DNA from: Cellulosimicrobium cellulans | GTDB lineage: Bacteria; Actinomycetota; Actinomycetes; Actinomycetales; Cellulomonadaceae | Direction: 5' to 3' | Assembly (NCBI RefSeq): GCF_024124905.1 | Contig: NZ_JAMXST010000002.1 | Location: 62,001 to 126,000 of the forward strand | DNA: 64,000 nt | In this document: positions 1 through 8,030 of the stretch, piece by piece | Layout of the letters: each line of letters starts with the position of its first letter | Position numbering within the stretch: position 1 is the first letter of the stretch | Translations under genes and position numbers: made by a program | The notes under the pieces: generated by a model | What the model was told of the DNA's origin: nothing | The model's input: the letters and a program-made list of their open reading frames with translations, nothing else | Database searches by the model: none

Positions 1-16
1 GGGTGCGCCGCCGGGC

Positions 17-1630
17 TCACGACGTCATGACGCGCGTGTGCAGGGCCTGCACGGCGTACCGGGCGGCCCAGAACGCGCCGTGCTGCCACGCCGAGATCTC
101 GGACATCCAGTCGCCCGCGAAGTACACGTTCCCCGCGCCCTGCTGGAGCTGCTTGAAGCGCGACGACTGCGTGTTCGGGTAGGCCCACGCGCCCTCGATG
201 TAGGGCACCTTGTGCCACGCGATGGAGAACGAGCTCTCCAGCTCGGTCCGGTACTTCTCGCCGTGGATCTTCACGCCCTGCTCGACGGCGCGCATCTCGC
301 GCTGCCGCGGCGTCATGTCGGCGTAGGCGCGCGCGTTGGCCCCGGTGTTGTAGTAGCCGACGACGAGTCCACGGCGCTCGCCGTACCCGTAGGAGGGGTA
401 CCAGACGTGGGCGAGGTCCATGTCGGTCTCGGTGATGCCGCCGAAGATCCGGTGGTCGTCCTCCCAGAACCGCGAGCGGTACTCGAGCCCGATCTTGCCC
501 GCCGGCGAGCCGATCGCGAACTCGCCGAGGGCGGCGTCGATGTCCGGGCCCCAGTTCGTGTCCCAGCGGCGCATGAGCCCCGCGGGCGCGGCGACGATCG
601 CGAAGTCCGCGTCGACCTGGCGGGTCTTGCCGTTCGGCGCGGTGTAGGTGACCGTGACGCCGCTCGTGGTGTTCTGCACGCCGGTGACCGGCGAGCTGAA
701 CAGGACGTTCTGCTTGCCGATGGCCCGCACGAAGTAGTCGTAGGTCGTGTCCATGCCGCCCTTCGGCTGGAACATGAGCATCGACTGCTCCCAGTTGATC
801 TCGAACGGGAAGTACTGGCCCACCTTCGACGCGAGCACCTCCGAGACCGTGCCGGGGCCGGGGAGCGGTGTGCCGTGCTCGTTCCAGGCGGACGGGTAGA
901 CCGAGAACCCGCGGTTGTCGCCGCCGCGGTAGCTGCCGTCGGACTGCAGCGACCCCCAGGACCGGAGGAACGCCCGCAGGTTCTCCTTGTCCGCGGCCGT
1001 GAGCTTCTGGTCGAGCGCGCCCTGGTCGGTCGCGTAGCTCAGCAGCTCGGACGTGTAGCCGAACACGTCCGCCTTCGCCGTGCGGTACCGGACCGGGTTG
1101 CCGGGGGTGGCGCCCGAGCGCTCGTTGTACAGGTAGGCGTCGGCGTTCGCGTTGGTGAACACCTCGTAGGGGACGCCCAGCTCGCGCAGGTAGTCCATGG
1201 TGACCATCCACTGCGCGATGCGGCCCGCGCCGGCGTTCATGTACACGCCGTCGGAGAACCGGGCCTTCTGGGTGACGCCGTTGACGTCCGTCTCGGAGTC
1301 GCCCCCACGTATCGTCAGCGTCCGGCCGCCGGGCCGGTGGCGCGCCTCGAGCACCGTGACCCGGTACCCCGCCTTCTGCAGCTCGTACGCCGAGGCGAGA
1401 CCCGCGGGTCCGGCGCCCACGACGACGACCTTCTTGGCGGAGCGACCCGTCAGGCTGAAGTCGCTGCCCTGCGGCGGCGTCCACGACTCGTTCCGTGGCT
1501 GCGCGGCGGCCGTCGGCGCGAGCCCGACCGCCCCCATCGTCGCGAACATGACGCCGGCGCTGGAGCCGACCCCGACGGCCTGGAGGAAGCTGCGGCGCGA
1601 GACGCCGGACGTCTTCTCGTCAGTGACCAT
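17..1630 (-). CDS. Exported FAD-dependent amine oxidase (flavin monoamine oxidase family), 537 aa
   Basis: Predicted to oxidise an amine or amino acid to an imine with FAD and O2, releasing H2O2 outside the membrane. The N-terminus carries a Tat signal (SRRSFLQ at residues 11-17, then a hydrophobic stretch and an AxA-like cleavage region near 42). A Rossmann FAD motif [19 protein letters not shown] lies near residues 70-90 and is followed by the [11 protein letters not shown] second FAD motif. The C-terminal YFAGDWMSE...GAFWAARYA segment is typical of the family. I chose the ATG at 1630 because it places the Tat motif at the N-terminus and has an AGAGGG ribosome-binding site about 10 nt upstream. 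A further upstream start would add about 80 residues of uninformative sequence. It is divergent from an exported RidA gene. Substrate unknown; L-amino-acid oxidase is the closest guess. Confidence 0.88.
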   Translation of the reverse strand: MVTDEKTSGVSRRSFLQAVGVGSSAGVMFATMGAVGLAPTAAAQPRNESWTPPQGSDFSLTGRSAKKVVVVGAGPAGLASAYELQKAGYRVTVLEARHRPGGRTLTIRGGDSETDVNGVTQKARFSDGVYMNAGAGRIAQWMVTMDYLRELGVPYEVFTNANADAYLYNERSGATPGNPVRYRTAKADVFGYTSELLSYATDQGALDQKLTAADKENLRAFLRSWGSLQSDGSYRGGDNRGFSVYPSAWNEHGTPLPGPGTVSEVLASKVGQYFPFEINWEQSMLMFQPKGGMDTTYDYFVRAIGKQNVLFSSPVTGVQNTTSGVTVTYTAPNGKTRQVDADFAIVAAPAGLMRRWDTNWGPDIDAALGEFAIGSPAGKIGLEYRSRFWEDDHRIFGGITETDMDLAHVWYPSYGYGERRGLVVGYYNTGANARAYADMTPRQREMRAVEQGVKIHGEKYRTELESSFSIAWHKVPYIEGAWAYPNTQSSRFKQLQQGAGNVYFAGDWMSEISAWQHGAFWAARYAVQALHTRVMTS

Positions 1631-1987
1631 GTGGCTGGAGCCCTCTCGTCCACGGCCTGACGGGCGGACGGCCCGGCCCACGATGCCGGGTGCCGCCGTC
1701 AGCACCGCGGCCGACGCTAGGCACGCGTCGTCGCGAACGTGGGTCCGGTGCGTTTCGCGCCCGTCAACACGCGGCGGCTCGCGTAAACGTCTCGTGTCGG
1801 CGCCGTCGTGCCTGGTCACGGGGCGGTGCGGCGCGCGCTGCCGGCGCCCGACCGCCGGGCGACGAGCCGACACGCGCCCGTCACGCCCCCGAAACGGTGC
1901 GCGTCTAGCGTCACCGCTCCGGCGGCCGTCGCGGCCCGCCGGAGCGGGCGTCAGGGTGGCGCCCGCCGTCCCCGCCAGGAGGCCTGC
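1631..1987. promoter_or_regulatory. Divergent intergenic region between amine oxidase and RidA genes
   Basis: 357 bp without a convincing gene. Each strand has a TAGCGT hexamer that could be a -10 box: plus strand 1906-1911 toward ridA, and its complement at 1714-1719 toward the amine oxidase. No clear -35 boxes are seen. Between the putative ridA -10 and its start is a perfect 10-bp inverted repeat (GCTCCGGCGG at 1916-1925 with CCGCCGGAGC at 1936-1945), which would fold in the 5' leader. AGGAGG lies directly before the ridA ATG. Confidence 0.4.
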
Positions 1988-2626
1988 ATGAAGAACCGCA
2001 CCAAGGTCGTCGTCGCCGTCGCCGTCACCGCCGCCGTCGCCGTGCCCGGGACCGCCGTCGCCGCAGGGAAGCTCTTCGAGCCGAAGCCCACCGAGTCCTT
2101 CTCGTTCGTCACCGGCGACACCCCGTCGATCGCCGACGGCGTCGCGTTCGGCAAGAACGTCGCCTGGTACAAGTCCTCGGGCCTCGGGCCCTCCGCGATG
2201 AACACGGCGCCGGGGGCCGGCGCCGAGGAGCGCTACATCCCCACCGACGTGTTCCCCGGAGGGGTGCTGCCGGCGGGCGTGACCATCACCGAGGCGCAGG
2301 GGATCAACGTCCTCATGCGGATAGGCGAGAACCTCGAGCGGGCCGGGCTGTCCTACGACGACGTCGTGTCCATGCGCGTGTTCCTCCAGAACCCCGCGGG
2401 GCAGGAGAAGATGGACTTCGCCGGTTGGAACCGCGCCTACCGGCAGTTCTTCGCGAACACGAACCTCGCGACCGGGAAGCCGATCGACGTCCAGCTCGGC
2501 TCCGCCACCACCGCGCCGATGGTCGTCAACGCCGCGCGGCCGTCGCGGTTCGCCCTCGAGATCGAGAACCTTCCCGTGAACGGCTGGCTCGTGGAGGTCG
2601 AGGTGGACGCGGTCTACCCGAAGTGA
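1988..2626 (+). CDS. Exported RidA/YjgF family protein, 212 aa
   Basis: RidA-type enamine/imine deaminases hydrolyse reactive imines made by PLP or flavin enzymes to ketones and ammonia. The protein starts with a Sec-type signal peptide (KNR, then a V/A-rich core, AxA at about residue 26) and continues as a Rid fold. The segment [29 protein letters not shown] matches the family core. The C-terminal [13 protein letters not shown]...VEVEVDAV retains the Arg that binds the substrate carboxylate in RidA. At about 186 aa after cleavage it is longer than the usual 130 aa, with an insertion around residues 60-105. The ATG is preceded by a strong AGGAGG. Divergent pairing with an exported amine oxidase suggests it clears imines produced by that enzyme (inference). 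Confidence 0.85.
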   Translation: MKNRTKVVVAVAVTAAVAVPGTAVAAGKLFEPKPTESFSFVTGDTPSIADGVAFGKNVAWYKSSGLGPSAMNTAPGAGAEERYIPTDVFPGGVLPAGVTITEAQGINVLMRIGENLERAGLSYDDVVSMRVFLQNPAGQEKMDFAGWNRAYRQFFANTNLATGKPIDVQLGSATTAPMVVNAARPSRFALEIENLPVNGWLVEVEVDAVYPK

Positions 2627-2630
2627 CGCA

Positions 2631-2666
2631 CGACGGGCCGGCGCCCCCGAGGGTGCCGGCCCGTCG
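2631..2666. terminator. Bidirectional hairpin terminator between convergent ridA and murA-like genes
   Basis: Stem of 16 bp with one G-U position (arms 2631-2646 and 2651-2666) and a CCGA loop, located between two convergent stop codons. Confidence 0.7.
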
Positions 2667-2680
2667 CGTCGGTCGTCGGC

Positions 2681-4216
2681 TCAGTCGCGGAAGGTCTCGA
2701 TGTTGGCGCCGAGCTCGCGCAGGCGCTCCGTGAGGCCCTCGTAGCCGCGCGCGATGATGTCCACCCCGCGCAGGACCGAGGTGCCCTTCGCGGCGAGCAT
2801 CGCGAGGAGGATCACGACGGCGGGGCGCAGCGCCGGCGGGCAGCTCACCTCGGCGCCCGACCAGCGCGTCGGGCCCGTCACCTGGAGCCGGTGGGCGTCC
2901 AGGAGCCGCACGTCCGCCCCGAGGCGCGTGAGGTCGGTGAGGTGGATCGCACGGCCCTCGTAGACCCAGTCGTGGATGAGCGTCGTGCCCTGCGCGTTCG
3001 CGGCGATGACCGCGAAGAACGGCAGGTTGTCGATGTTGAGGCCGGGGAACGGCATGGGGTGGATCTTGTCGATCGGGGCGTGCAGCTCGCTCGGGTGCAC
3101 GGTGACGTCGACGAGGCGCGTCCGGCCGTTGCGGGACAGGTACTCGGTGCTCTGCGTGTAGCGCAGGCCCATCTCGGACAGGGTCGCGAGCTCGATCTCC
3201 ATGAACTCGATCGGGACGCGCGCGACCGTGATCTCGGAGCCGGTGACGATGCCCGCCGTGAGCAGGCTCATCGCCTCGACCGGGTCCTCCGAGACGGCGT
3301 ACTCCACGTCCACGTCGATGTCGGTGCGGCCGTGGACGCGCAGCGTCGTCGTGCCGATGCCCTCCACCCGGACGCCGAGCAGCTCGAGGTAGAAGCACAG
3401 GTCCTGGACCATGTAGTTGGGGCTGGCGTTGCGGATCGTCGTCACGCCGTCGCGGCGGGCCGCGGCCATGAGCGCGTTCTCGGTGACGGTGTCGCCGCGC
3501 TCGGTGAGCACGACCGACAGGTCCGTGCCCGACGCCGGCGCGACCGTCGCGTGGTAGTTGCCGCCCGTCGCCGTGACCGCGAGGCCGAACGGCCGCAGCG
3601 CGATCATGTGGGGCTCCACGGTGCGCGTGCCGAGGTCGCAGCCACCGGCGTACGGGAGCTCGAACGCGTCCCGGAGCCCGAGCAGCGGGCCGAGGAACAT
3701 GATGATCGAGCGGGTGCGTCGCGCGGCGTCGACGTCGATCGCGGCGAGGTCGAGCTGGTCGGGCACGACGATCTCGAGGTCGCGGCCGCCGGTCGTCCAG
3801 GTCGCGCGGACGCCGATGGAGCGCAGCACGTCGACGATGCGGTCGACCTCGACGATGCGGGCGACGCCGCGCAGGGTCGTGCGACCCCGGTTGAGCAGCG
3901 ACGCGCACAGGAGCGCGACCGCGCCGTTCTTCGAGGAGTTGACGTCGATGCGCCCGGACAGGGTGTGGCCGCCCTGGACGCGCAGGTGCGCGTGCTTGGG
4001 CCCGCCGAGGCTGATGATCTCGGAGTCGAGCGCGAGGCTGATGCGGTTGAGCATCTCGAGGCTGAGGTTCTGGGCGCCCTGCTCGATGCGGTGCACGGCG
4101 CTCTGGCTCGTGCCGAGCCGCTCGGCGAGCTGGGTCTGCGTGAGGCCCCGGTTCTGGCGGGCGCCGCGGATGAGCGTGCCGACCTGCGTGAGGGGGGCGT
4201 CGTCGATCGCTGTCAT
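2681..4216 (-). CDS. MurA-like enolpyruvyl transferase with N-terminal XRE helix-turn-helix, 511 aa
   Basis: The C-terminal part (about residues 75-510) is a UDP-GlcNAc 1-carboxyvinyltransferase, which makes the first committed peptidoglycan precursor. Active-site residues are present: Lys96 in NSSKNGA (Lys22 of E. coli MurA), Cys193 in AGGCDLGTRTVEPH (Cys115, the fosfomycin target), Asp in PGLNIDNLPF (Asp305) and Arg in CPPALRPAVV (Arg397 region). Residues 13-65 form an XRE-type HTH (RGLTQTQLAERLGTSQSAVH). Normal MurA is about 420 aa with no HTH, so this is a fusion of DNA-binding and enzyme domains. It has a perfect CTCATGGATGAG inverted repeat 14 bp upstream of its own start. It may be a paralogue with a regulatory role or the main MurA; the window cannot decide. 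Confidence 0.88.
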   Translation of the reverse strand: MTAIDDAPLTQVGTLIRGARQNRGLTQTQLAERLGTSQSAVHRIEQGAQNLSLEMLNRISLALDSEIISLGGPKHAHLRVQGGHTLSGRIDVNSSKNGAVALLCASLLNRGRTTLRGVARIVEVDRIVDVLRSIGVRATWTTGGRDLEIVVPDQLDLAAIDVDAARRTRSIIMFLGPLLGLRDAFELPYAGGCDLGTRTVEPHMIALRPFGLAVTATGGNYHATVAPASGTDLSVVLTERGDTVTENALMAAARRDGVTTIRNASPNYMVQDLCFYLELLGVRVEGIGTTTLRVHGRTDIDVDVEYAVSEDPVEAMSLLTAGIVTGSEITVARVPIEFMEIELATLSEMGLRYTQSTEYLSRNGRTRLVDVTVHPSELHAPIDKIHPMPFPGLNIDNLPFFAVIAANAQGTTLIHDWVYEGRAIHLTDLTRLGADVRLLDAHRLQVTGPTRWSGAEVSCPPALRPAVVILLAMLAAKGTSVLRGVDIIARGYEGLTERLRELGANIETFRD

Positions 4217-4230
4217 GCGAGCGACGATAA

Positions 4231-4242
4231 CTCATGGATGAG
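4231..4242. promoter_or_regulatory. CTCAT-GG-ATGAG inverted repeat, candidate XRE operator
   Basis: Perfect 5-bp inverted repeat with a 2-bp centre, extended by A/T-rich flanks unusual for this DNA. It lies just upstream of the XRE-MurA start at 4216, close to a TTATCG sequence on the minus strand (4224-4229) that could be a -10. Position and symmetry suggest an autoregulatory operator (inference). The rest of 4217-4377 shows no gene. Confidence 0.4.
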
Positions 4243-4377
4243 ATATTCACGCGCCGACGCGGCGTGGTCGTGCCGAGATCACGCGTTCGTCACAGGATCT
4301 CCATCCGTGTCGTGAGATAGGTGCGAACGTGCTCGCGGGCGCGTGGCCCCGTTGCCCGGCTCGTCGTCGCTCGTCCG

Positions 4378-5079
4378 CTACGAGGGCCAGCGACCGTCCG
4401 CGCCGGCCCCGACGTAGGGCGGCTCTCGCTCGGGGTCGAGCGCGTCGACCCAGCGGCGGTGCGCCGCGACCTGCAGGTCGTGGAGGGCGTCGGGGCCCAG
4501 GGCGCCGAGGTCCGGGAAGGCGCGCGCGAGGGCGTCGAGGAGGTCCAGCGTGGCGAGGACGTCGGCGTCCGCCGTGTGCAGCGGACCGACGTCGAGCACC
4601 TCGTAGCGCGCGCAGAGGTCGACGAGCCGGCGCTTGCCCTCGCGCGCCGGGTCCCACGCCCGGTCGAGCACGAGCGGGTCGAGCACCGGGCGCACGGGCC
4701 GGCCGAGCCGGGCGGCGAGGGTCGGCAGGCCGTGCCGGACGAGCTCCGCGTCGAGGAGCGAGAGGTCGAACGCGGCGTTGTACGCGACGAGCGGGACGCC
4801 GTCGCGCTGGGCGTCGACGACGAGCGTCGCGATCTCCTCCAGCGCCTCGGCCGGCACCCCACCGCGGGCAGCCGCGTGCGCCGTCGTGACGCCGTGGATC
4901 GCCGTCGCCTCGGCGGGGATCTCGACGCCGGGGTCGAGGAGCCACGTCCGCACGTGCGTCGACCCGGGCTCGCGCAGGACGAGGGCCGCGGTGACGATCC
5001 GGTCGACGTCCACGTCGACGCCCGTGGTCTCGGTGTCGAGACCGAGGAGCGGTCCCGCCGTCCAGGGCGTCGTCGTCAT
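4378..5079 (-). CDS. DnaQ-like 3'-5' exonuclease (DEDDh), 233 aa
   Basis: Epsilon-type 3'-5' exonuclease, single domain, about the size of a free-standing DnaQ. All three catalytic motifs are visible: ExoI LGLDTETTG with Asp15 and Glu17, ExoII AYNAAFDLSLL with Asp105, and ExoIII HTADADVLA with His168 and Asp173, which makes it a DEDDh enzyme. The ATG at 5079 was chosen because it places ExoI at residue 15 and has GAGG upstream. Residues 70-110 are the usual HGVTTAHA...VAYN region. It is divergent from guaB3. Proofreading or DNA-repair nuclease is likely; a direct role with DNA polymerase III cannot be judged here. Confidence 0.9.
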   Translation of the reverse strand: MTTTPWTAGPLLGLDTETTGVDVDVDRIVTAALVLREPGSTHVRTWLLDPGVEIPAEATAIHGVTTAHAAARGGVPAEALEEIATLVVDAQRDGVPLVAYNAAFDLSLLDAELVRHGLPTLAARLGRPVRPVLDPLVLDRAWDPAREGKRRLVDLCARYEVLDVGPLHTADADVLATLDLLDALARAFPDLGALGPDALHDLQVAAHRRWVDALDPEREPPYVGAGADGRWPS

Positions 5080-5212
5080 GGTGCACCTCGGGGTCTCGCT
5101 CGGGTCCCGGCGCGCGTCGCGGCCGGTGCCGCCGGACGTCCCGGCGACGAGCGTCACCCTGCCAGCGCCCACCCACACGGCGGTCGTGCAGGTGACGGGC
5201 ACGGCCCGCCGG

Positions 5213-5218
5213 TAGGCT
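5213..5218 (+). promoter_or_regulatory. TAGGCT -10 element of leaderless guaB3 transcript
   Basis: TAGGCT ends 6 nt before the GTG start at 5225, so the expected +1 coincides with the start codon. No ribosome-binding site is visible. Confidence 0.5.
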
Positions 5219-5224
5219 GGCCCG

Positions 5225-6349
5225 GTGAGCAACGAGATCGAGATCGGACGTGGCAAGCGCGGTCGGCGCGCGTTCTCCTTCGACGACGTCGCGGTCGTGC
5301 CGTCCCGGCGCACGCGCGACCCGAAGGAGGTGTCGGTCGGCTGGCAGATCGACGCGTACCACTTCGAGCTGCCGATCCTCGCGGCGCCCATGGACTCGGT
5401 GATGAGCCCGGCCACGGCCGTCGCGCTCGGCAACCACGGCGGCCTCGGCGTGCTCGACCTCGAGGGCCTCTGGACGCGCTACGACGACCCCACCGCGCTC
5501 CTGGAGGAGATCGCGGCGCTCGAGCCGCTCGAGGCGACGCGGCGCATGCAGGAGATCTACGCGGAGCCCATCAAGCCGGACCTCATCACGCAGCGCCTCA
5601 AGGAGATCCGCGCCGCGGGCGTCACGGTCGCCGGCGCCCTGTCGCCGCAGCGTACCCAGGAGCACTACCAGACCGTCGTCGACGCGGGCGTCGACCTCTT
5701 CGTCATCCGGGGCACGACCGTCTCGGCCGAGCACGTCTCCGGCGTCGCGGAGCCGCTCAACCTCAAGCGGTTCATCTACGAGCTCGACGTCCCGGTCGTC
5801 GTCGGCGGCGCGTCCACGTACACCGCGGCGCTGCACCTCATGCGCACGGGCGCCGCGGGCGTCCTCGTCGGCTTCGGGGGCGGCGCGGCGCACACCACGC
5901 GCGTCTCGCTCGGGATCCACGCGCCCATGGCGACGGCGGTCGCGGACGTCGCGGCCGCGCGCCGCGACTACCTCGACGAGTCGGGCGGCCGGTACGTGCA
6001 CGTCATCGCCGACGGCGGCGTCGGCCGCTCGGGCGACCTGGTGAAGGCCGTGGCCTGCGGTGCGGACGCCGTGATGATCGGTGCCGCGCTCGCGCGCGCC
6101 GAGGAGGCTCCCGGCCGGGGTTGGCACTGGGGCTCGGAGGCGCACCACGCACAGCTCCCGCGCGGCGAGCGCGTGCGCGTCGGCACCGCCGGCACGCTCG
6201 AGGAGATCCTCTTCGGCCCGGGCCGCCAGGCCGACGGCACGCTCAACCTCGTCGGCGCCCTGCGGCGCGCGATGGCCACGACCGGGTACTCCGACCTCAA
6301 GGAGTTCCAGCGCGTCGAGGTCGTCGTCTCGCCGTACCAGCCGCGCTGA
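5225..6349 (+). CDS. guaB3: GuaB3 family IMP dehydrogenase-related protein, 374 aa
   Basis: Actinobacterial GuaB3 paralogue of IMP dehydrogenase without CBS domains. Length and sequence match mycobacterial GuaB3 (about 375 aa): FSFDDVAVVPSRR at the start, ILAAPMDSVMSP, DYLDESGGRYVHVIADGGVGRSGD and the C-terminal LNLVGALRRAMATTGYSDLKEFQ. The IMPDH catalytic loop (S-I-C-T-T in true IMPDH) reads AAHTTR here, so the nucleophilic Cys is replaced by His223. NAD-dependent IMP oxidation by the classic covalent route is therefore not expected. The start is a GTG at 5225, supported by a TAGGCT -10 box 6 nt upstream. True guaB (guaB2) is not in the window; guaA is at 28.7 kb. Confidence 0.93.
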   Translation: MSNEIEIGRGKRGRRAFSFDDVAVVPSRRTRDPKEVSVGWQIDAYHFELPILAAPMDSVMSPATAVALGNHGGLGVLDLEGLWTRYDDPTALLEEIAALEPLEATRRMQEIYAEPIKPDLITQRLKEIRAAGVTVAGALSPQRTQEHYQTVVDAGVDLFVIRGTTVSAEHVSGVAEPLNLKRFIYELDVPVVVGGASTYTAALHLMRTGAAGVLVGFGGGAAHTTRVSLGIHAPMATAVADVAAARRDYLDESGGRYVHVIADGGVGRSGDLVKAVACGADAVMIGAALARAEEAPGRGWHWGSEAHHAQLPRGERVRVGTAGTLEEILFGPGRQADGTLNLVGALRRAMATTGYSDLKEFQRVEVVVSPYQPR

Positions 6350-6357
6350 GCCGCACC

Positions 6358-6963
6358 GTGACGGGGCGCGTCGCGGACGGACCGCGGCTGACGCGCGCGG
6401 GCGCCGCCGTGCCCGGGCGGGCGCGTGAGGAGTCGCCCGACGGCGGCCTCCGCGGTCAGGACGCGGACGTCGCCTTCGCGGACGTCGCGGACGACGACGT
6501 CGAGGACGTCGTCGCCCTGTGGCGCGCGTGCGACCTCACCCGGCCGTGGAACGACCCGTACCGCGACCTCGCGGACGCCCGGCTGGGGGAGACGTCCACG
6601 GTGCTCGTGGGCCGGGCGACGCGCGACCTCCCGGGACGGGCGTCCGCCGACGGCGACCCCGGCGGCGTCGTCCGCGCGGGCGAGGTCGTCGCGTCGGCGA
6701 TGGCCGGCGTCGACGGGCACCGCGGCTGGCTGTACTACGTCGCCGTGGACCCGCGCCTGCAGGGCACCGGCACGGGTCGCGCCACGGTCGTCGCGGCGGA
6801 GGCGTGGCTCGCCGCGCAGGGCGCGCGCGCCGTGCGCCTCATGGTGCGCTCGACCAACGACGCGGTCCGCGGCTTCTACGAGCGCCTCGGCTACGTCGAC
6901 CAGGAGTGCGTCGTCCTCGGTCGACCGCTCGGCGCGGCGGACGCGCGCGACGCCGGGCGATGA
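6358..6963 (+). CDS. GNAT family N-acetyltransferase (YpeA-like), about 201 aa
   Basis: Acetyl-CoA-dependent acyltransferase. The recognisable domain runs from ALWRACDLTRPWNDPYRDL to the end and resembles E. coli YpeA. Motif A is VAVDPRLQGTGTGRATVV and motif B is NDAVRGFYERLGYVDQE. YpeA is about 140 aa, so the first 40-50 residues here may not all be translated: GTG codons at 6358 and 6409 are both possible and neither has a clear ribosome-binding site. It follows guaB3 by 8 nt and its stop overlaps the next gene (ATGA), so the three genes probably form one transcript. Substrate unknown. Confidence 0.75.
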   Translation: MTGRVADGPRLTRAGAAVPGRAREESPDGGLRGQDADVAFADVADDDVEDVVALWRACDLTRPWNDPYRDLADARLGETSTVLVGRATRDLPGRASADGDPGGVVRAGEVVASAMAGVDGHRGWLYYVAVDPRLQGTGTGRATVVAAEAWLAAQGARAVRLMVRSTNDAVRGFYERLGYVDQECVVLGRPLGAADARDAGR

Positions 6964-8021
6964 CGACCACGGCCTGGGCGCCGGACGCCGACGACCTGGC
7001 CGCGCTCGAGGCCGAGCACCGTGCGCGGGTGCGCGCGCTCGACCCGCTCGTCGCGGTCCCCGACCTGGGCGCCACGCCGGACGACGCGCGGCTGCTCGCG
7101 GTCCGGCTGCCCGACGGGTCCCGGGCCGCGGGTCTCCTCACGGCCGGCGACGTCGGCGCCGACTCGTCGACCGCGCTGTTCCGCCCGCTGCGCGAGCACC
7201 GGCTGCGCGCACGGGCGGCCGGCCCCGACGTCCCGGGCGCGGTCGCCGCGCTCCTCGCCGCCTGGGCGGCGCGCGTCGCCGGGGACCCGGGCACTCCGCC
7301 CGACGGCGACGGCGTGCGCCAGGTGGGACCGGCCCCGCGCGACCACGGCATGGTCCTGCTGTGGCCGAGCCGGGACGTCGAGGCCGTCGCGGCGCTCGCC
7401 GCGCACGGGATGCGCCCGACCGTCCACCTGGCGGCGCGGCGCGGGACGGCACCCGCCGCGTCGCGGGGTCGTGCCGGTGCGGTCGTGCGCGACGCGACGG
7501 CCGACGACGTCCCGGCGCTCGTGGCGCACCAGCTCGCCGAGCTCGCGTACGACGAGCTCGTGGGCGCGGCCCGGGTGCGCCCCGGAGCCCGGGAGCACCT
7601 CGCGACCCAGGTCGCGGGCGCGGTGGCGAACCCGGCCACGACGTTCCTCGTCGCGACGGCGGCCCGGGCCGAGGCTCGCGGGGGCGCGTCCGGGGAGCGA
7701 GGCGAGGACGTCCTGGGCGTGGTCGCGGTCGAGCCGCCGGAGCGGTCCGGGGCGGTCGCCGGGACGGTCACGGCCGGACCGGTCTCCTACCTGGTGCTCC
7801 TGCACGTGACCGGCGCGGCGCGCGGCGCCGGGGTCGGCGGTGCGCTCGTCGACGCGGCGCTCGCGCGCGTGCGGGAACGCGCCGGGAAGGACGCGGTCGT
7901 GCTCCTGCACCACGGCGTCCTCAACCCGCTCTCGGCGCCGTTCTGGGCGCGCCAGGGCTTCCGCCCCGTGCTCACGACCTGGGAGCTGCCCGTCACCGGT
8001 CCTGTCGGTCCGACGACGTAG
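6960..8021 (+). CDS. GNAT family N-acetyltransferase, 353 aa, two-domain
   Basis: Starts with an ATG overlapping the stop of the previous acetyltransferase. The C-terminal half (about residues 175-350) is a GNAT fold with the acetyl-CoA motif VTGAARGAGVGGALVDAAL and the terminal NPLSAPFWARQGFRPVLTTWEL. The N-terminal half (residues 1-165) aligns loosely with the same fold but lacks a clear motif A, which suggests a degenerate tandem GNAT. Low-complexity Arg/Ala/Gly linkers lie around residues 160-175 and 230-245. The family is abundant in actinobacteria; target unknown. Confidence 0.75.
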   Translation: MTTTAWAPDADDLAALEAEHRARVRALDPLVAVPDLGATPDDARLLAVRLPDGSRAAGLLTAGDVGADSSTALFRPLREHRLRARAAGPDVPGAVAALLAAWAARVAGDPGTPPDGDGVRQVGPAPRDHGMVLLWPSRDVEAVAALAAHGMRPTVHLAARRGTAPAASRGRAGAVVRDATADDVPALVAHQLAELAYDELVGAARVRPGAREHLATQVAGAVANPATTFLVATAARAEARGGASGERGEDVLGVVAVEPPERSGAVAGTVTAGPVSYLVLLHVTGAARGAGVGGALVDAALARVRERAGKDAVVLLHHGVLNPLSAPFWARQGFRPVLTTWELPVTGPVGPTT

Positions 8022-8024
8022 CCT
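8019..8024 (+). promoter_or_regulatory. TAGCCT -10 element of leaderless gabD2 transcript
   Basis: TAGCCT overlaps the stop codon of the upstream gene and ends 6 nt before the ATG at 8031. No ribosome-binding site is seen. Confidence 0.45.
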
Positions 8025-8030
8025 GTCCCC

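Noticed and set aside
38-1660. Long plus-strand ORF opposite the amine oxidase
   Set aside because: Arg/Val/Asp-rich shadow frame typical of high-GC DNA; the minus-strand frame has Tat, FAD and family motifs.
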